A DNA stretch of 64,000 nt, taken from Aporrectodea caliginosa (Eukaryota > Annelida > Clitellata > Crassiclitellata > Lumbricidae). Made by a program: the position numbers and the translations under genes. The notes beneath the pieces were generated by a model. That model was not told the DNA's origin. It saw only the letters and a program-made list of their open reading frames with translations, and ran no database searches. This document shows positions 1-11,701 of this stretch, piece by piece (within the stretch, counting starts at the first letter, position 1; every line of letters begins with the position of its first letter). The stretch is from NCBI GenBank assembly GCA_020284085.1, contig JACEVL010000807.1:1529001-1593000 (forward strand). Reading direction: 5' to 3'.

Positions 1-27
1 GGGTTCTACAAGTCCCTCAAGTCTTTT

Positions 28-118
28 TTCTTTAGTCGTGGCTGGGCCGGGAGCGCTTCTGAGTAGTTTCTTGAAGAGGCGCTATATAAATGTTCTGAAT
101 GAATGAATGAATGAAGAC
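28..118 (+). repeat. SINE 3' end with GAAT tail
   Basis: This is the 3' part of a short interspersed element. The body ends with a GGAGCGCTTCTGAGTAG block and GCGCTATATAAAT, followed by a (GAAT)n tail. The same terminal block recurs in either orientation at many other places in the window, which is why I call it a repeat family and not a gene. The head is not visible upstream. Confidence 0.7.
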
Positions 119-999
119 TACAGAGGATAGACAATAATAATGATAATAAATAATAATAATTATTAATAATTACTAATAATAATAATAATAATAATAAGGC
201 GATATACAAATGAGGACAAAACCAGACTTGGATTAACATCGAGAGGAGCAGTAGGCAAATGATCGAAGACAACAGAGATAATTTATTAGTACCCATCGCC
301 ACCAAATGGCTGGCATCAGGAGCTGATGATGATGATGATGCATTTACAAAACAAGCTTATTGCATAAGGGGATCCTTTTCTATAAATGTAATCTTCAAGG
401 TCATGTCTGAAACTGACATAAGCTGATCTGACAGAGCTGAAGTTTAATGATATATACATCTATTTTGTGTAGCAGCTAAGTGTCCGCCATTCTAGTTAGG
501 CAACTCATGTTTCCGAAACAGCATCTGAGTTAAAATGGAACAAATATGGTCCTGCGGGCCAGAAAGTAAAACTCGCCTGACCCAGTTTTCAAACTTATTC
601 ACACCACTAACCCAAACTAAAGTCGTGATCTCAGTATCAGTTTACACATGTGACAGAAAGATATCAGGGCAACAGAGAGAGACCCGTAATATATCTTTAA
701 TTATTGTTCACTTGATATACAACATGAAAACAGAATGACTTACAGTGCACAGCTCTTAAAATAGAATTTTTCATAATGAAGTACCATAAAACTATTTCCC
801 CATAGATCTAGCAAATGCTCATCTATCTACAAAACTCGCAATGACTGACTTTTGCTGCATCTTCCCTACACAAAACCAATGAAATTCCTGGGTGATTTAC
901 AAAAAACAAAAACTGAAAATGATTTGCAGTACTGTGCACAATGCAGAAAGAAAAAAAATCAAATTTGTTCTGATCAGGGGAGGCCTTTGACAGCCTTGG

Positions 1000-1100
1000 A
1001 CAGTTTTGTGCTATAGGCTGTTCCTAGCTGTTACCTGTTACAAGTTGCGACCTGTCAGCTGGATATTGAGAATAAACAAAATTGATTGATTGATTGAGAC
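1000..1100 (+). repeat. LINE/SINE 3' tail with GATT microsatellite
   Basis: A block TGTTACAAGTTGCGACCTG is followed by GGATATTGAGAATAAACAAAA and a short (TTGA)n tail. Similar tails occur at 41695-41772, 46500-46603 and 50200-50270, ending in AATAAAC plus a simple repeat. This is the signature of target-primed retroelements sharing a 3' end. Confidence 0.55.
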
Positions 1101-1176
1101 AAGGACAAAAATACCACCCATTTTTATATTCAATGGTTAAATTTAAAGAAAAATATGCTTTCCTTGCTTTATTTTG

Positions 1177-1261
1177 CCGGAATTTTCTGCCCCCTGAAAA
1201 ATGCAGCTCTAGGCAGCCGCCTATATCGCCTATACCAGTATACCTAAAGCCGGCACTGGTC
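1177..1261 (-). repeat. hAT-like terminal fragment, copy 1
   Basis: Read on the minus strand it begins CAGTGCCGGCTTTAGGTAT and continues through a GGCGATATAGGCGGCTGCC block. A second copy lies on the plus strand at 22866-22945. A CAGTG start is typical of hAT superfamily ends. No transposase is linked to either copy. Confidence 0.5.
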
Positions 1262-2657
1262 CTGATTGGTTTTTTAACCTATACATTTTCATTTATTCAA
1301 AGGGAAAGTTGTACAGATGATGACAGATTTACGCACCGGGTAATGATGATGAGCATATATAGAATGGTCTGAAGAGGATGTGACATCCACCCACCCAAAA
1401 ACCTAAAAGTTTTTGGCTCCCTCCTCCACTTCTGAGCCTAACCATTTCCATTTAGGTGCACAGAGATTAAAAAAATGTTGTTTTCTTGAAAACCATTACA
1501 AGCAAACCTATCCTGTAAAGTTCATTCTATTCGTTCATGTTTCCTTATCTGTCTTACTGCAATGTTTTGTTGAGTGAAAGTTATCCTTCTTGTTTGAAGG
1601 GATTGGTAATTTTACAAGCATATGCGATCAGAATTATTTTTATTTGCAATGGTCTACCATTACTAAATCTGTATTTAGAATGTTTCGTGTATTAGTTATC
1701 AGATTAAACCAAATTTTAAACTGGTGTGCTTAATTTTGGTATCATCAAAAAATACTGTCTTGTCTAATTCAACTTAATGACTCTATAGAACAATTATACG
1801 GTAATAATGCCCACGACAACAGTTAATTAGACGCTTAGAGTGAAATTGCAAACAAAATCATCAACCACTGGAGAAACCTTGTGAATTCAATAACCACTTT
1901 TGCATGGCTGCCAGTGTGCACGAATATAACACTGTAGCTTCATTGAAATACTTCAGTGGCGCTTCAAGGACCAGGCTGACAGAATTTAGTACTTCTTTAT
2001 GGAGTATTCTTACTACCGATTTTATAACTATCCCAACTCTTAAGCAAATAAAAATGTTGTATTAAATATTACTTCATTACCAAGTACCGGTAGTCAAATT
2101 TTAATATCAATTTATGTTTATTATGTAATGTACCAGTACATGAAGAGGTTTATCGTATTGTTATTTTTGCAACGCAACTGCATAAAATTAATCGAACTTG
2201 TAGCATCCAGACATTAACAATAATAGAAACATAGGCCAACAGAGCCGTAGAGGATCTGTTGGATATTTCTGGGTTGGTTATTGACCTTGGCAACAACTAT
2301 TTGTTTTCTTGTTTCAAAAAAGTACTGATCTGATGTTGATAAGTCAATAAATGGAAATTTCACTCCAATACTAATTATGAATCTCTTCGAACTTCACGAA
2401 TCACACTATAGACTGGCATAAGCATAAAAGCATTACTAGGCCTAATAACAGAAATTCAAACACATTTAGAAGCATGGGCGTTAGCGCAAAGGGACCGTGG
2501 AGCCTGGTGCCTCTCAGAAGCCTTCAGGTTAGAGATTTCCTCTGGTCACTGTTTTGCACTCAAGGATTTTCATATAGATGTGGAAAAATAAAATCATAAA
2601 ACTTGAGCACAAAGTGTTCTTACAAGGACTTGTAACTGAAAGACCTCAGGTATAACA

Positions 2658-2759
2658 AGCAAACCAACAAACAATCAAAACCAACAAACAATCAAAACCA
2701 ATAAACAATCAAAACCAACAAACAATCAAAACCAACAAACAATCAACACCAACAAACAA
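2658..2759. repeat. 16-bp tandem repeat
   Basis: About six copies of CAAACAATCAAAACCA with single-base changes. It is noncoding. Confidence 0.85.
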
Positions 2760-3042
2760 GATCATCACCGCACAGGGTTTGGTGGCATTCTACATTTATG
2801 GAATGGCCGTGGCTTCATAAGTGAGCGAAAACTAGGGCCACATATCTTTTCGGTATTTCCAGTTATTGACAACTAAAAAGTTGCGACCAAAAACAACCCT
2901 GTTAAGGTACTTTGTATTTGCACAATACAATACAACTGCATTTGATATTGCCCTCCTTTCAAAGTTCAGAAGTGCACATATGACCATACAACACAACATC
3001 AATGGTGCTGAGCAATTACTCGTCAATGACTTGCTCAAAGTG

Positions 3043-5255
3043 AATACACAGTAGGGTGGTCCAAAATCACTAAGTGTCTCAGAGTTGCCCTCCACAACCA
3101 TCCTTTTGTTCTCTGGCTGCCCACTATTACCTCTACCAAATTTGAGAAAGATTGATGAATATTTAGAGGTCGCTCAAGGTCAAGGTATTTTCACCATGTT
3201 AAGCATGAAATCGGTAATCTGCCCTAAGAACAGAAAACAGAATTTAAGTTGAATTAAAACATATAGTGCAGCAATGAAACTAAGGAAAGGTTCCAAAATG
3301 TTCAATTTTGCTATAGAAACGCAGGAACTTTTCTTGAGTAACACATTCTATGTCCTCTGTCATCGTCATCAGCGTGGCCTTAGAGCAGGACGGGTAGGTG
3401 TTCCTGCAGCGTTTCACGAGCTGAAGAAGGAACTGCTGCTCTTCATTCTTTGTCAACGATTAATTCTACGGCTGAATGAAACCGATGGCTCTCCCAGCAG
3501 AGTCGTTCATAACTCTCATGAATGACGCTGCATTTAGGAGGTCCTGGTAGGAGTGATCATCACATAATTCCTTAGGATCCTTTACCAGGAAGCCTTGGGC
3601 CTTCTCTTTTTCATTCAAGTTCAGAATGTCAACGATGACAGTAGTTCTCTCTGTGACGTTAAATGCAAGGCCAAGGGAGCTGAGGGGTTCACGAGAATGG
3701 TCGAGGCATTTCACAGAGTTGATGGACTGTGGAAGGTGGAAGTTTGTCACCATCAGTGTTTTCACATCCACTCCAATTCTGTCGTCAAACAAGGACAGGC
3801 TGACCAAAATTTCTGAAACGTACCAGGTATGCCTACCGAATGCGGTCGAGGGCTCGAGGCAACCTTAGCCACTCTCATATTTAGATATTTACTGAGCTCC
3901 TCCAGGAGCAGTAGATCGTTGAGTGGTGCTCTTATAGGCAGAGAAGCTTCAAGCCAGAACCGAAAATAGACAAGACTCACAAACAGTGCCAGCTCCTTTA
4001 CACTTTGCTTCTCTTTGGCAGTTGGAGAAAACAGCTGCTGGAAAAGAAATATTTTAATGCTAAAGATAGCTTTCAACATCAAACGTGCATGATGGAATGC
4101 TTCTGGTGCCTGAAAGGAAACTCTTGCTCCCCTTGCACCAACCTGGAATATCAAACTGAGGTTCAAGAATACCTCGTAGTATTCTCTCTGATGTGACCCT
4201 TCAAGAGCTGCCTTGCAGAATTTCACCATTTTTCTGCTCGAAGAGCATAAGTGTGTTTGTTCATCAAAGATGTCGTCGGAAGCCATTTCATTTGTCGCCT
4301 GGTCAATGTGTGGCCAGCTTTGCTGGAACCTTCTGATCATAGTGATGGCGGACCCTCCAGTAGGTCCGTCCAGATAAAGAGAAGAACACAGCAAGACGAA
4401 GTTCCATGACATGATGGCGGCAAGCCATCCAGATTAATTCTTTCTAATTCGAATTCTCAATAAAAGTGCAGGCACTGTTCTTCAGGCGAGTATTGCTGGC
4501 AGTGCTGTCATAGACTTTATACCACGAACTAGACTCCGAAGTCCGAAGACCCCAGTCACCCAGAATCCTCAGGCAGGCTTCAGCTTGTTCGTTACCAGTT
4601 CTGTAGCCAATTTTTGGAACTCCCAGTATATAGCTCTTCTCCGTCACCTATGACTAGTACTGCAAAACAATCTGTTACCTGCTCCTCATGGTTCTTGTAG
4701 CATGATCGTCGGATTGAACTTTTGTTGGAAGATGGGACCCATACAGTTTTTTGTGCCCTTATCTATCAGCCAAACTTCAGCACTGCTTCTTGTCTTTGCC
4801 ATTATTGTGTTTATGAGCTATGTCAAACTCTACAGTCAACTCTCTTCAATTCCTAATCTTCACCAATGTACTAATCAATCTGACTAAGCACAAAAGTTTA
4901 CAGTTTTTAAAAGCAATTTTAAAAATTCTAACATTTGTATTCTACATCAAAGAATATTTAATAATGTTAGATTTGTATTTCTAAACTTCAGTTTAAAACA
5001 ACAGTTCAAAATTAAGTAACAAGCGGTTCTAATAATATTTTTTTGGAATAGATAACAGTCAATAATTTCCACTATGCCATGGCATTATCATGAGGATGTT
5101 TGGCGACCTTGAGCGACCTCTAAAATTGCTCCAATCTGCTTCAGATTTGGTCTACATCATACTTAGGAGAGGTAGAACAGATTTAAACTTGTGGAGCATA
5201 GTTCTGCTAAAGATGAAATTTTACCATTGTGGCGTGGACCACCCTAATACACAGT
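3043..5255 (-). mobile_element. 2.19-kb TIR DNA transposon, 10-bp target duplication
   Basis: The element spans 3053-5245. Its ends are inverted copies of AGGGTGGTCCA, and a perfect 20-bp inverted pair (TTTAGAGGTCGCTCAAGGTC) lies about 110-140 bp inside each end, at 3162-3181 and 5105-5124. It is flanked by identical 10-bp direct repeats AATACACAGT at 3043-3052 and 5246-5255, as expected of a target-site duplication. Inside, on the minus strand, lies a decayed transposase-like gene. From known superfamilies, 10-bp duplications suggest IS4EU-like or Mutator-like elements. I cannot assign the superfamily from sequence alone. Confidence 0.8.
3466..4647 (-). pseudogene. Decayed transposase-like gene of uncharacterized family
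   Basis: The minus-strand coding traces appear in order. At 4492-4515 there is a YDSTASN motif. At 4402-4425 there is ACRHHVME, in a frame different from the following long stretch. At 3762-4350 there is a region including RRFQQSWPHIDQA. At 3466-3807 there is a C-terminal region with FFDDRV-like LFDDRIGVD and VMNDSAGRAIGFIQ. I recognise this arrangement from many predicted 'uncharacterized proteins' of invertebrates, where the motifs read DTTASN, CRHH and ND-AER. By analogy with hAT/P/Kolobok-type RNase H transposases these would hold the first acidic residue, a second-site C/H motif and the catalytic Glu. That mapping is inference. The copy is broken: the frame shifts after the CRHH block and again near 3780, and the expected Glu is Gly. 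It lies wholly inside a TIR element, which is the main evidence that it is a transposase. Confidence 0.6.
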
Positions 5256-6420
5256 GACTGCTCGAACGGAGGCTCGATCAAACCCGTGCTCACCGCTTCA
5301 CAGGCCGAGCACTCTATCCATTCAACTACCATAACCCATTGGTATATACCTCTGTATACCACATGAGACAAGGACGCATATACTCAAATCCCAATACGTA
5401 CAGCGTTGTTAAAATATTTAAAACATATTTTAGTGATGTTTTCATCGCTCATCCCACTTCTACTTCTACTATAACACATTTCCATCCCTCGTATAACTTC
5501 TACGTCTACTATAAACATTTTGATCGCTCATCCAACTTTTAGTTTTACAGCAATAACTTAGCATCAATACCATGGTTTCATTACTCATCCAACTTCTAGT
5601 TTTACTATAACATGTATTTATGAACTGTTGTACATATTGGGATTTCGGTATATACGACCAGGACACGTCTGGCATTGATTTCCTGCAACAGTTCATACCC
5701 AAGACGTAACCTTGTGCTGACTCTCAAAATTGTGGTGATGCCCCTGAGTCATGCCAACACTTATACGATAAATAATGATGGTGGTGATGATTAAGATGAG
5801 GATGATGACCATGATCATGATGACATTAATTAATACAATAGCAACAGTCATAAGCATTACAGCAAACATTTAAATAGTTGTTGAGAATTTACGCTATGAT
5901 CTATCCACACCTCTCATGTAGGTAATAATGTGATAATGACTGTCTTGTTTACGAAAACAGGCAATTATTAAAATGAATATTACAATGATAACGATAACCG
6001 CAGACCCAACCGCAGTTAGTTGGTAACAACTGATGATGACGATGACAACGACGACGATGATAATAACAGTGTAGACTCTAACCTGTTCGTGAAACACGTT
6101 GAAAATCCGGCAAGTTTTGAAAACTGTTTTAATTACTCGTCTCGAAGAAGTAGACAAAACTTTTATACGTTACTTGTACAAAGGTTTCGGCGTCTAGTCA
6201 CTAGTCGTCATCATCATCCGGTTACTATTTCCCACATAGCTTTTATCCAACGTAACACAAACAAGTTTAGTTCCGGCTTATCATAACCTCTGACCCGAGG
6301 AAGGCGGGAGGGCACCGGTCGCCAATGACTACAACATTTAGTGTGATTCATAGACTAATATACATAAGAAAGACGGATCCAGCAATCCTCTTTCTAGCCT
6401 GAGAGGTGGCGATACCGCGA
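5256..6420. other. Intergenic, degenerate minisatellite
   Basis: No gene is supported. At 5440-5610 there are about four degenerate units built from CTCATCCAACTTCTA and TTTTACTATAACA. A mixed GAT/GAC stretch lies at 6025-6065. Confidence 0.5.
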
Positions 6421-6421
6421 T

Positions 6422-6895
6422 GGTATTGTATTGTATTGTATTGTATTTGTATTGTATTGTATTTGTATTACGGATTTCTAAAGCGCCTCTCACAGTAGGC
6501 CTACGACCTAATCAGAGGCGCTCCCAGTGCGAAAAGCCCCGAGGGAAAAGAAGCCTGAGAGTAGGCTACGGAGAGAGACAGAAGTAAGCCAACCACCAGT
6601 TAAGATCATAGAGCGAGTCGCAGACTCGCAGCCTAGGCCGGCCTATAGAGGGAAGATCTGTCCAGCATGTTAGCGAATTCATTTGTCTGAGCTTCGGAAC
6701 ATAGCCTAATGGCGGGTGGCCTGTGGCCAGCGCGTTCCTCGCCGTCCAATCTTCCATCTGACATAGTATTCATCGTAGCTAAGTTGCACTGAGTCGCAGG
6801 TGGAGTCGAAAACTCGAAACAGATTTCTTCCCTAGCGTGGATTTGAACCCTCGATCTCTCGAATAAGATCACAGCACGTTAGGCATATATTATAC
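6422..6895 (-). repeat. tRNA-derived SINE with TGTAT tail
   Basis: On the minus strand the head carries a B-box-like block near 6839-6852 (the plus strand reads GGATTTGAACCCTCG). The body ends with GCGCTTTAGAAATCCG, and the (ATACA)n tail lies at 6424-6465. A related but more decayed copy lies at 7452-7770. Confidence 0.65.
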
Positions 6896-7139
6896 TAGGC
6901 CTACTAGACTTGTACGCACCCCAATACATAAACGAAAGTAAACAATATGAGCCATCTGTTAAATGTTAATGTAGACCTAAAGTTAATGTAAATTTCCAAA
7001 ATTTCTCACAGCAACACGTACAAAGCAATAACTATAGGATGTGCATGCAATGCATGTAGGCCGGCTAGATCCTGTAAACGATAAGACGGCGCCGATGTCC
7101 ACAGACGCTTGAAGACCATTTTTGTTCGATCGTGGTTTC

Positions 7140-7215
7140 ATTGTTATAAGGTCGACCGGGAGCACCTCTACTGAGTCTCTCTTAAAGTGGGACCATATAA
7201 ATTTGGAATTACCAT
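7140..7215 (+). repeat. SINE 3' fragment
   Basis: The segment has the GGGAGCACCTCTACTGAGT and ATATAAAT signature of the window's main SINE family, with a degenerate AATTACC tail. Confidence 0.45.
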
Positions 7216-7315
7216 TACCATCATGCAAAGGACCAAAGAATCTGGCCAGTGATAAACTTCAGTCTCATTGTGCACAGTTTATACGTACAGGCCTATCAAG
7301 TTTCAACGCTGTGAA

Positions 7316-7316
<1 letters not shown>

Positions 7317-7405
<89 letters not shown>

Positions 7406-7434
7406 CTGTCTGTCTCTCTCTCTCTGTCTGTCTC
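7317..7434. repeat. (TC)n microsatellite
   Basis: A nearly pure CT dinucleotide run of about 85 bp, followed by TGTC interruptions. The Glu/Arg-rich frame read across it on the minus strand is an artefact of the repeat. Confidence 0.95.
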
Positions 7435-7451
7435 ATGAGCCCATGGCTCAT

Positions 7452-7770
7452 AATTGTATTGTATTTACGGATTTCTAAATCGCCTCTCACAGTACGACAT
7501 AATCAGAGGCATTTCCAGTGCGAAAATCCCCGCGAGAAAAGAAAAGTCTTAAGAGTACGGGCAGAGACAGAAGTACCCCCAATTAAGATCATATGTATAG
7601 ATCTGGAGCGAGTCGTAGCTAGGGTGAAGATCGTTCCAGAGGAAAGAGCCAACAGACGCATACGCGCGGTACCAGTCCGAAGCACCAATATCAATTATAA
7701 GAGGTCGTTTTCGGTCTAACAGCCGAAACAGGACGGCGTATAAGATCACAAAGATATCTTGGAGCCGAAC
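7452..7770 (-). repeat. SINE copy with TGTAT tail
   Basis: This is a second copy of the 6422-6895 family. Shared blocks are ACGGATTTCTAAA, TCGCCTCTCACAG, AATCAGAGGC and CCAGTGCGAAAA. The internal body is longer and the B box near 7764 is degenerate. Confidence 0.6.
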
Positions 7771-9580
7771 CCAAAAAAGCTCTGAAAGTAAGGAAAAGAA
7801 CTATAAACGGAATACGGGCGCACCAGCAGGAGAAAACAGCTGCTGCTTTACTTCCGCCCTGGCTCACGATTGAACAGAACCGCGCTATAGTAGGTCAGTT
7901 ATCATCTACTTAAGCCAATAGCCTATAGGCAATTAAGCATGTTTGGGGAAAGGTATATTGGTAACCTCGATTGGAACAAATTCAAACATTTTCCCTAAAA
8001 GTAGGTCTATGCATACTCGCCAAGGGACAGTTTGTGGCGGTTGAGGCTTAGAAAAATGAAACAGTTTAGAAAAATGTGTGGGGAGGGAATTCCTGCACGT
8101 TTCCTCCGCAACCTAAAAGTGTAGAGGTAATCCCTTCCCTTCCCAGTATTTAGGATCCTGCCGGTGACGATTTCTGACCGGTGCTACGTCAAATTTGCTA
8201 AGGACATTGTAAAATTGACACCGATTTAACACAAATATCTAAAACTAAGAAATAGTTAAAAGGTCAGATATTAAGTTAGTTGGTTTAATCTATTCAACAA
8301 AGCAAATAGAACAATTCTTTTAACTTCCTAGTCAGCGCGCCCACGTTAATTAATTGGGCCAAAGTTGGACGAACTTTGTCCAAATTTGTTTGCCAAACTC
8401 GATCGTGCGTGTTGGCTGCAGCGGCGGCGGCGCCAGGGGGTAAGGGGGGCTTTAGGAAATCACTGCAAATCACAGGGAGGAGGGACAAAAGGGAAGGGCT
8501 TGGAGCTTTAGCCCCCCACATAGCTGAAATCCTGGCGCCTCCACCGGCTGGCTGCACTGGATTATTCAGAGAATGTTATAAACTAACGGAAGAAGCATAT
8601 GAGGAGATGGTCTAGGCGATATTTTGCAGAAATTAATAATGATTATGACGACGACGATTACGATGAATATGATGATGATGAATATAATAATGACGATGAC
8701 GACGACGACGACGACGATGATGAGAGCTTAAGGTCCTGCAGTAAGTCCCATGCCTATACCAATATGATCAAGGCTGGCAAGTAGGCCACATTCAATGGTA
8801 ATGAACACGGCTGCAGTATGCGGGTACTGCAGTGTAAGCCTACTAATTACGTGTGACCATAACATTACTGCAACTGGAAAAACTTAAATGTGCGGTGTCT
8901 GTAAAAGGATAGGCCTATAATAATATGAATAATTCAGTTGCATGTCGTTTATAATGTAATATGGTTCTTGGAAACGTCTCAATTGCTAGCCTATTCCTGT
9001 TTAAAAGTTTTCTTCTGTTCCAGAACGTTGTACGTTGGTCCACATACTGCAGTTATAATATAGAGCCCAATGGGCCCTATATGGGTCCATATAGAAATAT
9101 GGGTCCTATTTGGGCTCCAAATGGACATGCTGACAGGTATACAAGCCATAAACCAGGCTATTCTATTCTTAAGTAGCGTACGTTATATAAATCTATCTGC
9201 TATTACCATTACATATATAGGGCCTATCTCCGATTAGTGAATTAGTTTTCAGCGCACAATAATTAATTAAAACGATATATTGAATCAGTAGAATCTTACA
9301 CGTTGTTAATGATTAGCAACGTGCCAACGTATACGTTGAGGCCTATATCCTACTCTGCATACATGATTAGGCCTATAAGACCATGCACTGACATGCTTGC
9401 ATGACTTCAATGAATTACGACGAAACAGAAAATTGGTCTCAACGCTGGACTACGGATTGTAATTCTATTTATTATTTAAATACTATGTCTATGGTGAACT
9501 TAATTTGGTCTATGTTTGTAACCTCAGTTTTTACCGTTTATTGTATTCCATTCAACAATGCGTATGTGGCGCCTCTAGCG
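7771..9580. other. Intergenic
   Basis: No gene is supported. At 8429-8539 there is a short element with inverted ends GGCGCCAGG and CCTGGCGCC and inner GGGGGGCT blocks, consistent with a hAT-like MITE. A GAC/GAT run lies at 8645-8720. At 9065-9150 there is a palindromic GGGCCC-ATATGGG motif that recurs elsewhere. Confidence 0.5.
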
Positions 9581-9589
9581 ATTCAATTT

Positions 9590-9613
9590 GCGGCAGAGAA
9601 TACAGCCATTAAA

Positions 9614-9648
<35 letters not shown>

Positions 9649-9665
9649 CAAACAATCAATCAATC

Positions 9666-9706
<41 letters not shown>

Positions 9707-9845
9707 CCAATCAACCAACCAATCAACCAACCAATCAACCAACCAACCAACCAACCAACAATCAATCAATCAATCAATCAAGCAATTTATATAGCGCCTC
9801 TTCAAGGTGCTCTACTCAGAATTTAGCTCTGGCTCAAGCTACAAT
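9590..9845 (-). repeat. SINE 3' end with long CAAT tail
   Basis: A (CAAT)n/(CAAC)n tail of about 165 bp (9616-9782) abuts ATTTATATAGCGCCTCTTCA and a CTACTCAGAAT block. This is the minus orientation of the main SINE family. The Asn/Gln/Ser-rich frames across it are not genes. Confidence 0.75.
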
Positions 9846-10175
9846 GTCAAGTACCGTATCTGGCATCCTTGTCTTCAGTCATCATCATCGTCGTCGTCGT
9901 TATAATAATTATAGTTCTTATAACTTCAGCAATTGGTGGCGGTGCAAAAGTTTGAGAATAACTGATTTACACTGCAGTCTCAGTGGCGTAGAGGCCTATA
10001 GGGCCTAGTACCTGACGGTTCTTGGGTCTAACCTCAAGGTCGAGATTACAATCTTTGATGATGTGTTTTAGGTGTTCCCGCAATCGGTGACTCTTAACTT
10101 CATTTGCTCTGTCGATTGATACAAGCGTCATAAAATAAACATTGTTCTTACGCTGATATCACATATTCGATTCCT

Positions 10176-10400
10176 GACTTGCTTTGCTGCGGAAACTGCG
10201 TTTTAAATTGCTTCCGGGGCAGACGCCCTAGGGAGCCTAACCAGGGTGAGAATTGCCGATGGTTTGGGGTTCAACCCCCAGTCTTTGTTGGGACCCACAG
10301 GGCCACAGTAAAGTCGATATTGCTCACCCAAACTCCACATGAATCAAAGTCTGATTCCCCCCCCATTATTTTTCTACAATTCTCATGCTGAGCCTAGCTA
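10176..10400. repeat. Dispersed repeat fragment
   Basis: GGGTGAGAATTGCCG followed by a GGGGTTCAACCCCC block resembles, in inverted order, sequence at 42785-42912. It is probably one end of a MITE. Coding potential is not visible. Confidence 0.4.
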
Positions 10401-10540
10401 CCACACTTCTCAGGCCCATATACCGCCTTCGGCACTCGCTGTCTCAGACGCACTCAATTTCAACCAGGTATTGGACCCTAACTAAAAAGGCGCAAAAGCC
10501 TTATCTGATTTAATAAGGATAGATTAATTTGAAGTAGGTT

Positions 10541-10766
10541 ATTATTCATTCATTTCAGATATTTATATAGCGCCCCTTCAAGATTTCTACTCAGAGGCGC
10601 TCCCGACTACAGCGCGGACACTGAATCGGAGTTTCACGCCGAAGCGCATGAGCAATTGCGAGTGAAGGACTTGCCCAGGGTCCCTACGCGGCGGCTTGAG
10701 GTGGATTCGAACCTGCAACCCTCCGGCTGCAAGGCACCGAACATACCTCTACACCACCGCGCCCCG
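10541..10766 (-). repeat. Complete tRNA-derived SINE
   Basis: On the minus strand the element starts with a tRNA-like head. The A-box region is TGGTGTAGAGGTAT and the B box is GGTTCGAATCC (plus strand 10704-10714). An about 130-bp body ends GAAGGGGCGCTATATAAAT, followed by an AATGAATGAA tail at 10543-10555. Pol III box order and the tail fit a tRNA SINE of about 225 bp. It is the best-preserved member of the main SINE family in the window. Confidence 0.8.
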
Positions 10767-10783
10767 CGGTGGTGTAGAGGTAT
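10743..10783. repeat. Perfect 18-bp inverted repeat of the SINE head
   Basis: ATACCTCTACACCACCGC at 10743-10760 is exactly reverse-complemented at 10766-10783 with a 5-bp spacer. The right arm is the A-box region of a second, inverted SINE head, giving a head-to-head arrangement. Confidence 0.9.
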
Positions 10784-11701
10784 GGTTAGTTTCAAAGTGT
10801 TATACACTAGGCCCTATATATATGACCTCCAATTTGAAATAAATGTTTTGTTGAACAGGGAATCCGATGTAAAAATGTAAGCACAGATGTTATAATTTGA
10901 CGTATTAGTCATAGCTTTATAGCCAAAGAGTTCTGAACTCTTTTGAGTTTCAGCATGTTTTTCTAACACAAACAAGAAGCGAGTTGCAATTGTCAAGGCG
11001 ACCGGAGACAACTGCGTTTTCCAGAGATGTTCTTGAAGACGTGGAGACACATACGTACGTCTCATAATTCTGCGTGTGTCACGATTCACGCGTGTACATA
11101 CTTATATATGAATACTTAAAGCAGAATTTGCATAGTCATGCAGCAATAATCACCAGAAGATTAACGTGACAGATATAATACTCAAACAGAATACCTAAGC
11201 TATGACCAGCGTCCAACGATAATCAGTATTTGAGTCATCTATAGTTTTCCCAGATCGGATTATTCTAGCTTCCAGGTTTAATTTTAGTTTAATGAGGTAT
11301 AGAAACTTCCAAAGCCGGCAGATCAAACCGTGCATCACTGCAGATACAGGGCTATATAGGCCTACTTATCTGATCTGTAGCCTACAGGGTGGGAGAGCAT
11401 AAATGAACCGACTTTGCATGCATATAACTCCGCCAAATTTTGTACGTTATTAATACTTAATGCGTGAAATTAAAGATATTTCACTCTAGTATTACGATTC
11501 AAACACATTTGTTATTGTATCTTTAGCCTGCATGATGTAGATCGTGACATAGCAACAGTCATCGGGGTGGAAGTAACTAGCTAATAAAGAAATTCATGAC
11601 AAATTTTACAGTAACTTCACAAAAACATTAAACCACATAGGCAGAAATTTGTACTGCACAGCAAAATTAATTATTAATTAGGAGATAAGCTGTTGCAGTC
11701 T

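Larger units (their letters stand above)
119..3042. other. Intergenic, repeats only
   Basis: I see no supported gene here. Short TAA/AAT runs lie at about 130-200. A hAT-like terminus lies at 1177-1261 (minus). A retroelement 3' tail (AATAAACAAAA followed by GATT repeats) ends near 1097. A 16-bp tandem repeat lies at 2658-2759. Open frames in this stretch are short and resemble nothing I recognise. Confidence 0.6.

Noticed and set aside
2658..2759. Possible CRISPR-like array of direct repeats
   Set aside because: The 16-bp units are adjacent without unique spacers and the genome is eukaryotic. It is an ordinary tandem repeat.
9401..9826. 141-codon frame with Asn/Gln/Ser repeats
   Set aside because: The repeat part is the CAAT tail of a SINE, and the first half resembles no protein.
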